Shown here one piece after another: positions 17,964 to 26,781 of a stretch of 64,000 nucleotides of DNA. How positions within the stretch are numbered: the stretch's first letter is position 1; each line of letters begins with the position of its first letter. The translations under genes and the position numbers were made by a program. Source of the stretch: Bradyrhizobium sp. WSM1743 (GTDB lineage: Bacteria; Pseudomonadota; Alphaproteobacteria; Rhizobiales; Xanthobacteraceae); NCBI RefSeq assembly GCF_000473065.1, contig NZ_AXAZ01000035.1:1-64000 (forward strand). Direction: 5' to 3'. Below the pieces are notes generated by a model, which searched no databases, was not told the origin of the DNA, and saw only the letters and a list, made by a program, of their open reading frames with translations.

Positions 17964-18929
17964 TCAATACCCGCGTTGCAGGTTCACCACGTTCTTCAGA
18001 GCCTGGCCTTTCAGGAAACGTTCGATGTTCTCCGCCAGGATGGAGGAGAATACCCGCTCTGTATAGTTTGCCGGGCTTCCTGCCACATGCGGAGTTGCGA
18101 TTACGTTCGGCATATCCCACAGCGGGCTGTCTTGCGGGAGCGGCTCTCGCTCGAAGACGTCCAGCATTGCTCCGGCGATCGTACCCGTCTTCAGAGCCTT
18201 GATCAGCTCTGCTTCGGCAATAACGTTGCCCCGCGCGATGTTGATCAGAAAGGCATCGCGCCGCATGCATCCGATCTCGGCTGCACCGATCAGCCTCACT
18301 GTCTCCCCCGTTCCCGGCACGGCCAGAACTACGAAATCGCAAAGCGGGAGCAGATCCTGAAGTGCGTTGGAGGCAAACAGCTTGTCAACGCCTTCGACTG
18401 GAGCAGATATGTCGCGCTTTGAGCCAACCACAGTCATACCAGCACTCTTGGCGCGCCGGGCGATGGTCGCACCAATCGAGCCGAGCCCGACGACGCCGAG
18501 CGTCTTGTCGGCCAATGGAGACACGTAGCGAGGATTCCACTTCCGCTCCGCCTGCTCGCGCAGAAGCCTGCGGAAATCCCAGTGCAGCATCGTGACGCCG
18601 GCCATCACGTAGTCCGCAATGACGTCCCCGTGGATGCCGCGTGCATTGGTCACCGTGATGTGGCTCGCCTTGTCACGGACGGGAAGTATGGAATCGACAC
18701 CGGCTCCAGTGCACTGGAACCAGCGCAGTTTCTTCGCTTGGTCAAATAGCTCAACGGGAAAGCGAAATGCGAGCAGCGCGTCTGCCTCCCCTATGTGCTG
18801 CTCGAGCCGGCCAGGGTCCGGCGCCACGATCGCGCGCACCTGCGGGAAGCGCTCTGTGATAAGCCGCGCATAGCTTTCGGCGGCAGCATGGTTGAGTACG
18901 ATGGTAAGCGCTGGGCTTTCACAAGTCAT
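17964..18929 (-). CDS. D-2-hydroxyacid dehydrogenase
   Basis: NAD(P)-dependent D-isomer-specific 2-hydroxyacid dehydrogenase (321 aa), reducing 2-keto acids or oxidising D-2-hydroxy acids. The Rossmann motif is VVGLGSIG (146-153). The catalytic triad is R233 (INIARGNV), E262 (DVFEREPLP) and H281 (ATPHVAGS). The family resembles the GhrA/PGDH branch that acts on glyoxylate, hydroxypyruvate or sugar-derived keto acids. It lies between the ABC ATPase gene and the IlvD-type dehydratase on the same strand. Whether it belongs to the same transcript is inferred from strand and spacing (117 and 171 bp). Confidence 0.88.
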   Translation of the reverse strand: MTCESPALTIVLNHAAAESYARLITERFPQVRAIVAPDPGRLEQHIGEADALLAFRFPVELFDQAKKLRWFQCTGAGVDSILPVRDKASHITVTNARGIHGDVIADYVMAGVTMLHWDFRRLLREQAERKWNPRYVSPLADKTLGVVGLGSIGATIARRAKSAGMTVVGSKRDISAPVEGVDKLFASNALQDLLPLCDFVVLAVPGTGETVRLIGAAEIGCMRRDAFLINIARGNVIAEAELIKALKTGTIAGAMLDVFEREPLPQDSPLWDMPNVIATPHVAGSPANYTERVFSSILAENIERFLKGQALKNVVNLQRGY

Positions 18930-19046
18930 GTTTACCTCTATGGCTGTGGGTGGGATGGCCAGGCACTAACGGCCTAGCGCGCTCAAAGGCGCGCCAAGCC
19001 TCGAGCGGATGCACTCAATGCGGATCAGCTATTCTGTGCCAGCAAG

Positions 19047-20135
19047 CTACTCTGTCAGAATGGTTGCGTCAGTCGCAGCCCATGAGGCGACACAGGCCGC
19101 TCCAATCTGGGGCGTCGTTTCAACCGAGATGTTCAGCACCTTCGACGTCAGCTGCAGTCCGGAATCGGCGCGGAATTCGAGAATGGTCGCGTCTCCAATG
19201 AATGTTCGGCCAACGATGTGCCCCTGAACCCCCTCTGCCGCGGAAGCCTTGGCGTGGAGACGCAAATGTTCAGGGCGCACGCAAACCGTTGCATCTCTGT
19301 CCGCGTCGGGCCACGGCGCTGCAGGCAGCTTCTCGCCTGCAGGACCGTAAGCAATGCCAGAGAGGAGCTTGGCAGGTATGAAATTCACCTCGCCGACAAA
19401 GCCCGCCACGAACAGGTCGGCCGGCCTGCGATAGATGTCCTCGGGTGCCGAGACCTGCCGGATCCGCCCCTCGTGCATCACCGCGACTCGATCAGACATC
19501 GCAAGCGCCTCATCCTGATCGTGCGTGACGTAGATCATCGTTTTGCCGACCTCCTTGTGGAGGGTCTTGATCTCGCCCCTGAGATGCTCGCGCAACTTCT
19601 TGTCGAGTGCACCCAACGGTTCGTCAAGAAGGAGGACGGGGGGATCGAAAACAAGTGCCCTTGCAATTGCTACTCTCTGCTGCTGACCACCGGACATCTG
19701 GTGGGGGCGGCGTGAGGCCAGAGCTCCAAGGTGCACCTGATCGAGAACACGACGTACCCGAGTCTCGACTTCTGGTTTGGCCATACGTCGCATGCGAAGA
19801 GGATAAGCGACGTTTTCGGCTACGGTCATGTGGGGAAACAGAGCATAGTTCTGAAAAATCACGCCGAGTTCGCGGCGGTGCGGCGGCAGGTGCGTGATGT
19901 CGTTACCGTCCAGCAGCACCTGACCGCTGTCAGGCAGCTCGAATCCGGCGATCATCATCAGAGTTGTTGTCTTCCCTGATCCGCTGGGGCCCAGCAAAGA
20001 AATGAACTCTCCCGGCGATATGGAAAGACTGACATCATCCACGGCCATTGCGCTGCCATAACGCTTTTGCAGCTTGTGCAGCGCAATGCCTCCGGTTCTG
20101 ACATCCGTGCCGCTCAACTTGGCTCTCATCAACAT
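19047..20135 (-). CDS. ABC importer ATPase, PotA-like
   Basis: The cytoplasmic ATPase (362 aa) of a spermidine/putrescine- or iron-type importer. Walker A GPSGSGKT (49-56), Q-loop around residue 95, signature MSGGQQQRVAIARAL (147-161), Walker B VLLLDEP (167-173) and switch H205 are all intact. A C-terminal TOBE regulatory domain (PEHLRL near residue 285) is present. It is 60 bp downstream of the fused permease gene and forms an operon with it and the binding protein. Confidence 0.93.
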   Translation of the reverse strand: MLMRAKLSGTDVRTGGIALHKLQKRYGSAMAVDDVSLSISPGEFISLLGPSGSGKTTTLMMIAGFELPDSGQVLLDGNDITHLPPHRRELGVIFQNYALFPHMTVAENVAYPLRMRRMAKPEVETRVRRVLDQVHLGALASRRPHQMSGGQQQRVAIARALVFDPPVLLLDEPLGALDKKLREHLRGEIKTLHKEVGKTMIYVTHDQDEALAMSDRVAVMHEGRIRQVSAPEDIYRRPADLFVAGFVGEVNFIPAKLLSGIAYGPAGEKLPAAPWPDADRDATVCVRPEHLRLHAKASAAEGVQGHIVGRTFIGDATILEFRADSGLQLTSKVLNISVETTPQIGAACVASWAATDATILTE

Positions 20136-20195
20136 TTCAGCTCCTAGAGCAATCCAGTGATGTTCTCGTTCGACCTGCGTGCTGACTTCAAGTCG

Positions 20196-21953
20196 CTAGG
20201 TATTCTCTTTCCGCTGGCCCAGCATCGCGCCGATCATGATGACAATGCCGGCGAACAACATTTGCAATGTGGCTACGGCTGCAATCGTCGGGTTGATGTC
20301 CTGCCGGATTCCTTCCCACATTCGCATTGGCAGGGTCGTTATCTTTCCGATGCCAAGAAACAGCACGTAAACCACGTCGTCGAAAGAGGCCAGGAACGCA
20401 AAAAAGCCCGCAACGACAAGCGCCGGCATGACGAGCGGCGCGATAATTGTACGAAAGGTGGCCACAGGCCCGGCACCAAGGCTGCGGGCTGCGCGCTCGT
20501 AGGTCGGGTTGAGGTCGCGCAGATTGGCGACGACGATCACGACCACGTAGGGGATGGCGTGCACCGCATGACCAAGTGCCAAGCCAAATTCGGTGCCCTG
20601 GAGCCCGACCCGCACAAGCAGGAAATATGTTGCAACCGCCACCACAACGGTCGGCATGATAATCGGCGAGAGCACGAGAGCGACAATCGCGCCCCGACCT
20701 GGGATTCGGCCGCGGGATAGGCCGAATGCGAGCATGCTGCCAAGGACGGTAGCCATGCCGGCCGCCATGAGAGCAACCCGGATGCTGGTGAACGTTGCAC
20801 GCAACCAAAGAGTATCGGAGAGATAGGCTTGGTAGTTGCGCAGCGAATAGCCTGGCAAGGGAAACACGAAGTAGGAAGAAGCGCTCAGGGACAGGTATGC
20901 GACGATCAGAACCGGCAGCAGGAGCAGCACTGCCAAGATGCTTGCCAAGGCCGGCACCCCCTGGCCTCCCATGGAAGGAAGCCAACGGTCGAGTACGTTC
21001 GCCGCAGCGCCGACGCGCATCAGCCACTGCGTTCCCACCTGCCGCCGTGTGATAGTGTCTGAACCGCTCTTGGCATCGGAGAATCCCAGGAGCTGTTCAA
21101 CAGGAAAGAAACGCGAGCCGATCCATAAGACCGTCAGGACAGCTACCAGGAGGACCATCGAGAGAGCAGAGCCGAAGCTCCAGTTAAGCTGATCCACAAC
21201 CTGGGAACTGATCTCCATCGTGATCGTGAGATCCGAAAGTCCGCCCATCAAGGCAGGTGTGATATAAAAGCCGAGACAGTAGATGAAGACGAGCAGAACT
21301 CCCGCAATCAGACCGGGCAGGCTGAGCGGCAGGAATACCGTCAGGAAGGCGGCGAGCGGGCTCGCACCGTTTGCTCTTGCCGCACGGAGCAGCCTCTGGT
21401 CGATGCTGGACATGACCGTATACATGGGCAGGATCATGAGCGGCATTACGATGTGGGTCATGCCGAGGATGACGCCGAACCTGTTGTACAGCATTGTGAT
21501 TGGCTGAGATGTCCAGCCGAGTTCGAGCAGAATCGAGTTAATGACACCGTTGCGGCCGAGGAGGACAACCCAGGCGAACGTGCGCGCCAAAACGCTGGTG
21601 AAATACGGTAGCACGACCGCAATGAGGAGGAATGTGCGCAGGGCCGACCCACCTGTCGTAAGGGCGTAAGCGATGGGATAACCAAGGACGAAGGCGAGCG
21701 CAGTCACCGAAACGCTGATCTCCAGAGTCGTACGCAAGACGGCGAGATAGGCGGGGTTGTTGCCGATGCGTATGAAGTTCGCCAGCGTCCAGTCTGGCAT
21801 CCCAAGTGATAGCAGGAGAAGCCCCACGAGCGGCACGATAAAGAGCACTACGAGGAAGATGCTTCCAGGCAACAGCAGCCAAGCCCATCGGGTAGGCCCT
21901 AATGCAGAGGCCTGCAAGGGCTCCGACCGGCCATTGATTGCCATGGAGCTCAT
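20196..21953 (-). CDS. ABC importer permease, two permease domains fused
   Basis: A 585-aa inner-membrane protein with two binding-protein-dependent permease domains in one chain, equivalent to PotB plus PotC. The first domain (about residues 20-300) has six hydrophobic segments and the EAA-type loop RAARANGASPLAAFLTVFLP; the second (about 320-585) has its own EAA loop AARSLGAGPVATFRTIIAPL. A linker with ITRRQVGTQWLMR separates them. The ATG at 21953 overlaps the stop of the binding-protein gene as ATGA; an ATG at 21965 is an alternative. The longer open frame up to 22157 is antisense-like overlap with the binding protein and is not used. Fusion means the transporter would have a single polypeptide membrane domain. 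Confidence 0.9.
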   Translation of the reverse strand: MSSMAINGRSEPLQASALGPTRWAWLLLPGSIFLVVLFIVPLVGLLLLSLGMPDWTLANFIRIGNNPAYLAVLRTTLEISVSVTALAFVLGYPIAYALTTGGSALRTFLLIAVVLPYFTSVLARTFAWVVLLGRNGVINSILLELGWTSQPITMLYNRFGVILGMTHIVMPLMILPMYTVMSSIDQRLLRAARANGASPLAAFLTVFLPLSLPGLIAGVLLVFIYCLGFYITPALMGGLSDLTITMEISSQVVDQLNWSFGSALSMVLLVAVLTVLWIGSRFFPVEQLLGFSDAKSGSDTITRRQVGTQWLMRVGAAANVLDRWLPSMGGQGVPALASILAVLLLLPVLIVAYLSLSASSYFVFPLPGYSLRNYQAYLSDTLWLRATFTSIRVALMAAGMATVLGSMLAFGLSRGRIPGRGAIVALVLSPIIMPTVVVAVATYFLLVRVGLQGTEFGLALGHAVHAIPYVVVIVVANLRDLNPTYERAARSLGAGPVATFRTIIAPLVMPALVVAGFFAFLASFDDVVYVLFLGIGKITTLPMRMWEGIRQDINPTIAAVATLQMLFAGIVIMIGAMLGQRKENT

Positions 21954-23086
21954 TGCGTCCGCCATGCCAGCCACCGTTCCTGCATGTGGTCGACATTGGT
22001 CTTGCCGTCCGGGCGTTTCGCTGCGAGCCAGGCACCATCCTCGAGGACGGCCCTTGAAGCGTACTCGGGATTTATGTTGAGCAGCGGGATCAAGTCGGCC
22101 GGCAGGTGGTCGAGCTGATTTGTATTTGGCCCGGGATAGCCAGTTCCCTGCGTCCACCCGGCCGCAATCTTCGCGCGATTCAGAAAGGCGATCAACTTTT
22201 GCGCGTTGGCCGTGTTGGGGCCTCCCTTCAGAATAGTCGCGTAATTAGGTCTCAGATAGACTCCGTCCCATACGATCCTGAGCGGCACGCCCTGACGGAT
22301 AGCGGCCAGCAAACGACCGTCGTAAGCGTTGGTCATCGCGTATTCCCGATTCGTCAGGAGTTGTACGGGTTCTCCACCGGCCGTCCACCACTTCGTAATG
22401 TGCGGCTTGATCTCTCCAAGTTTCTTCAATGCGCGGTCGATCTTGTCATCGGTAAGCGGCCAAATATCCTTGGGGGAGACACCATCGGCGAGGAGCGCAG
22501 AGACTATGTTACGCGTAGCCTCCGAACCAAAGAGCCCACGCGGTCCGGGAAACTTTTTGACGTTCCAGAAATCCGCCCAGTTTTGCGGCCCGCCCTGCGG
22601 AAAGGCCCGTTGGTCGTAAGCCAGCACCATTCCCACCGCGAATATCGCGACCGCGTCTTTGAGACGGCTGCGCGGCGGGGTACCCGCGAGCGACTCTTCA
22701 TCCCAGAGGCTGTAGTCGATCGGCACGAACATCCCACCTTCGTGCATTGCTGGATAGTTCTCTGGCCTCACATAGGCGACGTCCCAGTCGATGCGCCCAG
22801 CCTGGTGCATCGCCTTGACCTGCGGCTCGGAGAGATCAGCCACCACATCCACGACCTTGATTCCAGTCGCTTTCGTGAAAGGCTCATAGACATGCTTCCG
22901 AACACCTTCGGTGAAAGAGCCGCCGTAGCTGTAAACTACGACCTCGCCGCTGCCCGCGAGCTTTTCCTGCGCAGAGGCGGTGGTTGTTCGTCCAATCGCA
23001 GGAATCGTCATTGCCGCAGCGGCACCCCGCAGGAGGGTTCTGCGGCTCCAGCCGAACTGTTGACCAGGTTTCATCAAATCACTCAT
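21950..23086 (-). CDS. ABC importer periplasmic binding protein, PotD-like, Tat-type signal
   Basis: Extracellular solute-binding protein (378 aa) of the spermidine/putrescine-like class. The ATG at 23086 is chosen because AGGAAAGG lies before it and because it places a twin-arginine signal at the N-terminus (SRRTLLRGAAAAM, then ASAQ-E as the likely cleavage region). The mature start EVVVYSYGGSFTEGVRKHVY and GTGYPGPNTNQ near the end are typical. Family members bind polyamines, opines, betaines or small peptides-like cations; the ligand cannot be read from sequence. The stop overlaps the permease start. A decayed relative lies at 42310-42600. Confidence 0.9.
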   Translation of the reverse strand: MSDLMKPGQQFGWSRRTLLRGAAAAMTIPAIGRTTTASAQEKLAGSGEVVVYSYGGSFTEGVRKHVYEPFTKATGIKVVDVVADLSEPQVKAMHQAGRIDWDVAYVRPENYPAMHEGGMFVPIDYSLWDEESLAGTPPRSRLKDAVAIFAVGMVLAYDQRAFPQGGPQNWADFWNVKKFPGPRGLFGSEATRNIVSALLADGVSPKDIWPLTDDKIDRALKKLGEIKPHITKWWTAGGEPVQLLTNREYAMTNAYDGRLLAAIRQGVPLRIVWDGVYLRPNYATILKGGPNTANAQKLIAFLNRAKIAAGWTQGTGYPGPNTNQLDHLPADLIPLLNINPEYASRAVLEDGAWLAAKRPDGKTNVDHMQERWLAWRTQ

Positions 23087-23461
23087 GGCAAGAAGACCTT
23101 TCCTGTATTTCTTCGTACTCGATCTAGCGAGAGAGTGGCTGCGACCGTGAACGCGAGAAGCAGCGCCATCCATTGATTGAAGCGCAGCCGACGCAACGCG
23201 AGACAAGACCAGCTCTCCCTCGGGGCACGCCGCGCCAGAAAAGTGCAGACATCGGATCGCACAGCTCTGGGCCCATGGCTGGGCCACGCGGACGCAAAGA
23301 CATAATCTTAGCTCACGCTCTCATCGCGGCTCCGCTCCCGGACCTCCGGATCGTCATTTTTCCGCTCGATCGCACTCATATCCCCTCCGCTGAGCCGCTC
23401 CTGGCGAAACTATAGAGCCATTGAGCACTTGGAGTGCAAGATGGAGCTCTCGCGGCCCGGT
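23087..23461. other. Intergenic between TauD gene and importer operon
   Basis: About 375 bp. It should contain the importer promoter on the minus strand. No coding remnant or clear hairpin was recognised. Confidence 0.4.
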
Positions 23462-24310
23462 TCACAGCGCCGCCAGTGGACGCTCGCCCTCGACGGTTGT
23501 GCGATGCATCAGGCGAATAGAGCCCCGATCGAACGCATCGCGGCGGTGCATCAGGCACCGGTTATCCCACAAGAGCATATCACCCGGCTTCCACTCCTGG
23601 TACCAGACGTCCGCACGATCGGTGGCGCGTTGCCACAGCTCATCGAGCAACTCTTTGGCCTCCTGCTGCTTCATGCCAGGAATGGACTGATATGCACGGA
23701 CGCTGCCGAGATACAGACACGGCTTTCCCGAATCCGCATGCCGTCGAACGATCGGGTGATCAACGCCTGGCCAAGACGCAAAGTCTGACGAGGACGGTGA
23801 CTCTTTGCCAAGACGGACGGTGTCGTAGGTGTCGAGCACAGACTGATGATGGATGCTCAATCCCCGCAATCGCTTCTTCAGCGCATCGGGCAGGCTAGTG
23901 AACGCTGCATACATGTTGGAGAAATAAGTATTCCCTCCCGCCGCAGGCAATTCGACTGCACGCAGGATCGCCGCCGATGGCGGCCGCTCTATGTACCACA
24001 TGTCGGTGTGCCAAGTTACCTCGCCATCACCAAGGTCGCCGCTGCCCTTGTTGCTGATGACAAGGATCTCTGGAAATTTCTCGTGCTTACCCCTGCTTTG
24101 CTTAACCGGATAAGATACCGGGCCGAGCGCTCTGGTGAACGCGACCTGCTCAGCATCACCAATCGGGACATTGCGAAACCGAAGCACCGGGTACTGCGTC
24201 CATGCTGCGCGCAGCTCCTTGACCACGCGGTCGTCGATCGCATGGAACGGGAAATCGCTAAGTTCTCCGACGAACTCCGGAATTACCTCCTTCACTACAA
24301 GATGTGTCAT
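23462..24310 (-). CDS. TauD/TfdA-family 2-oxoglutarate dioxygenase
   Basis: Fe(II)/2-oxoglutarate dioxygenase (282 aa) that hydroxylates a small organic acid. The iron triad is H101-x-D103 (TWHTDMWY) and H255 (RCLMHRRD), and R266 in SIRLMHR is the likely 2-oxoglutarate anchor. AGGAG lies 8 bases before the ATG. The family includes taurine, 2,4-D, gamma-butyrobetaine and alkylsulfate dioxygenases; the substrate is not known. It is between the importer operon and an M20 amidohydrolase gene on the same strand. Two copies of a GCAGATcaaATCTGC-type dyad lie 330-540 bp upstream. A second, only distantly similar TauD protein is encoded at 53614-54534. Confidence 0.9.
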   Translation of the reverse strand: MTHLVVKEVIPEFVGELSDFPFHAIDDRVVKELRAAWTQYPVLRFRNVPIGDAEQVAFTRALGPVSYPVKQSRGKHEKFPEILVISNKGSGDLGDGEVTWHTDMWYIERPPSAAILRAVELPAAGGNTYFSNMYAAFTSLPDALKKRLRGLSIHHQSVLDTYDTVRLGKESPSSSDFASWPGVDHPIVRRHADSGKPCLYLGSVRAYQSIPGMKQQEAKELLDELWQRATDRADVWYQEWKPGDMLLWDNRCLMHRRDAFDRGSIRLMHRTTVEGERPLAAL

Positions 24311-24634
24311 CCCTGGATCTCCTCGTCTTTGCGCTCCAGAACCCGTTGGTTTTCCGGAGCGCTTGTTTTCCTAACCCTAGTCCTGCTAGAGATCGATTTA
24401 ATGCAATATCCGCGGGAAACCGCTGAAATCCAGCGTTTAAGAGCTTTTCTTGGTCGGTTTTCAATGCCCTTCTGCTCAGTCGAAGAGCAGGCAGGGATCT
24501 ATCACGCAGCTGGCCCAGGCCAGAACCAGCAAAGCACCTCGAGCGAGTTCGTTCGCTACGTTTTTCGTGGGCTCGCCGGTGGTAGAATGCTGCAAGACGA
24601 GCAGCTTTCCAGATGCGAGCGCCGATCCTGAGGT

Positions 24635-24649
24635 GCAGATCAAATCTAC
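24635..24649. promoter_or_regulatory. Imperfect dyad GCAGATcaaATCTaC
   Basis: Shares 15 identical bases (GTGCAGATCAAATCT) with the site at 24838-24852, 203 bp away. One mismatch breaks the second arm. Candidate operator half of a pair upstream of the TauD gene. Confidence 0.4.
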
Positions 24650-24837
24650 CGGTCCGCCGGACGAACCGAACCCGCCCTTGCTTACGCGGTCTCATGCTGT
24701 GCAGAACGCTTTTGGGGCGTCCGAGAATCGTCATGCGGTTGAATGGCCGCGCTGAACTCGTTCAATCAAACTCCGCGAGCCTCCCCCACCCAAGCTGGGC
24801 CGCAACCGCTGAGAGGCCAGTACTGCCAGCCATCGTG

Positions 24838-24852
24838 CAGATCAAATCTGCG
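24838..24852. promoter_or_regulatory. Perfect dyad GCAGATcaaATCTGC
   Basis: Six-base arms around CAA. It could be an operator for a dimeric repressor or, as RNA, a short hairpin. It is 528 bp upstream of the TauD start; a related palindrome (CGTCAGATcATCTGACG) is 524 bp upstream of the other TauD gene. Confidence 0.45.
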
Positions 24853-25127
24853 GGCGGATCCTATATGCAAGTTCCAACTCCGCGCGACCGAAACCTGCGC
24901 GGCCACGCGGCTGCGCTGATCTCGCATTGGCGGTTGCAAACCTCGATCTGGGTAATAGCGCCTTGCATCGCGTGATGAGCGATCTCGACGCACGATTTTT
25001 CCCGGCGCATTTGGCCGGCAGCACTCCTTGCCTCAAGAAACGAGCTCGCCGCGCTGGTCCTATAAGTTGTTGCCGCGAGCCAAGAACGCGATGAGCGCGG
25101 TCTTGATCTTCATCCTTTGAGCGCAGA

Positions 25128-26549
25128 TCAGGGTGCGGCCATATCAAGCGGTGGCACTATGTCCTCCGCGATGGGATTCTTGAACTCATTCTTGGCTCGG
25201 AACGCGTCGAACTCTTCCTTTACTGATTTCAGCAGATTCTTGTTACTCAAAACATCGACAGCAACACCGGCCATCGCTTTAGCCGCATGCGTCAATCCCT
25301 TGTGCGCTGCTGGCAGCTTACCTTGAGCAACCAGTTGCCACGAGTGATAGCGCGTGCCCACCGCATAGCAAGCAACACGGCACTGCACAGTTGGAACGAC
25401 CCAACTGACGGTGCCCACGTCTGTCGAACCGGGAAGGAGCTCGCCGACATGGCCGGTCGGGTAAATGCGCTCGCTCAATAATTCCCCCTCCTGCGGTTGC
25501 AGACCATAGCGGGCGTAGGCAGCCTTGATGTCCTCAGCAGAAATGGTCTTCTGAATCTGTGCCGCAAACGCGCGGTCGGCCGCATCGAATCCTGGCCCGC
25601 CGAGGCGGAGGAGGTTTGCTTCCATGGCGCTCTCCAATGCCCGATTGGCAACTAGATTTGCTTCGCCTGAAAGCTGCTTCACTTCAACTCGAGTTTCGGT
25701 CATCAGGGCGGCACCCTGTGCAATGTTCTTAACACGTTCAACCAGATTCCACATCTCATTGAGATCAAGAGCGCGGACGAGGTGCCGCACCGAAGCGCGA
25801 GCTTGAACGACATTTGGGGCCAATCCGCCGGTGTCGGTGATAGCGTAGTGCACACGCGCCGAGGACGGCATATGCTCACGCATGTAATTGACCCCGACGT
25901 TCATAAGTTCGACAGCATCGAGCGCGCTTCGCCCGAGATGGGGCGCAACGGCAGCATGGGAGGCTCGGCCGTGGAAGGTAAACTCGATCTCAACACAAGC
26001 AAGTGACTGCGGCTTGAAAACGCCTGTGAAATCGGCCGGGTGCCAGCAGATTGCAACATCGACATCGGAAAAAACACCGGCCCGCACCATGAAACCCTTG
26101 CCGGAGCCATTTTCCTCTGCGGGGCACCCATAATAGCGGACCCGGCCCTTCTGGCCGTTTGCAGCCAGCCAGTCCTTGACCGCTGCAGCAGCCAGCAAGG
26201 CGGCAGCCCCCAGCATGTTGTGGCCGCATCCGTGTCCGCTGCCGCCAGACGTTATTGGCTTGTGAACAGCAACGCCGGCCTCCTGGCTCAGATCCGGAAG
26301 CGCATCGAACTCGCCCAGAATGGCGATGACTGGACCGCCCTCGCCCGCCTCGCCCATCACTGCCGTCGGTAATCCGGCGACGTTCGTTTCGACTCGAAAC
26401 CCCTGCGCACGCAGCATGTTCGCGTGTGCCGCCGATGCCGCGAATTCTTGGTAATTCAGTTCAGGTTTCTCCCAAACATCGTCACTGAGCTTGTGGAATG
26501 CCGGCGCTTTCTGGTCCGCAATGTCCCAAATGGCATCGGAATTTCTCAT
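25128..26549 (-). CDS. M20-family amidohydrolase, AbgB-like
   Basis: A 473-aa zinc-dependent amidohydrolase most like AbgB, the catalytic B subunit of p-aminobenzoyl-glutamate hydrolase, and the indole-acetyl-amino-acid hydrolases. Metal and catalytic residues are visible: C108 and H110 in GHGCGHNMLG, E145-E146 in PAEENGSGKG, H170 in ICWHPADF. The dimerisation domain includes THGRASHAAV-like FHGRASHAAVAPHLGRSALD, and TDTGGLAPNVVQARASVRHL is characteristic of the AbgB branch. GAGGA lies 7 bases before the ATG. The usual AbgA partner is absent. It lies between a TauD gene and an ectoine-hydrolase-like M24 gene, so deacylation of an N-acyl amino acid in that pathway is as likely as folate-catabolite salvage. 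Confidence 0.87.
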   Translation of the reverse strand: MRNSDAIWDIADQKAPAFHKLSDDVWEKPELNYQEFAASAAHANMLRAQGFRVETNVAGLPTAVMGEAGEGGPVIAILGEFDALPDLSQEAGVAVHKPITSGGSGHGCGHNMLGAAALLAAAAVKDWLAANGQKGRVRYYGCPAEENGSGKGFMVRAGVFSDVDVAICWHPADFTGVFKPQSLACVEIEFTFHGRASHAAVAPHLGRSALDAVELMNVGVNYMREHMPSSARVHYAITDTGGLAPNVVQARASVRHLVRALDLNEMWNLVERVKNIAQGAALMTETRVEVKQLSGEANLVANRALESAMEANLLRLGGPGFDAADRAFAAQIQKTISAEDIKAAYARYGLQPQEGELLSERIYPTGHVGELLPGSTDVGTVSWVVPTVQCRVACYAVGTRYHSWQLVAQGKLPAAHKGLTHAAKAMAGVAVDVLSNKNLLKSVKEEFDAFRAKNEFKNPIAEDIVPPLDMAAP

Positions 26550-26781
26550 CTTCGTCCTCAGCTTTGCTTTTTCGAGACCGTCTTAGAAGCGACAAAGCCT
26601 TTCGGCCATTCGCGTTTCGAACCAGCCACGGCAAACAGGTGGCCAAAACGCAGATACGACCAGCCTGGCGGTCTAACGGCGGCTCGTCTCAAAGCGCCGC
26701 CGTGACTTGCAGTCTGATTGCGGGGCCAGCGACAGCTGGCGCCACCGCTGGCATATTAGTAGCGGAGGCCTGATGTTTTGC

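Larger units (their letters stand above)
24311..25127. other. Long intergenic region with repeated dyads
   Basis: About 815 bp without a recognisable gene. It carries the two dyads listed separately. A 158-codon minus-strand frame (24258-24734) overlaps the TauD start and has no family features. Confidence 0.45.

Noticed and set aside
22106..23176. 356-codon plus-strand open frame
   Set aside because: Antisense to the PotD-like binding-protein gene.
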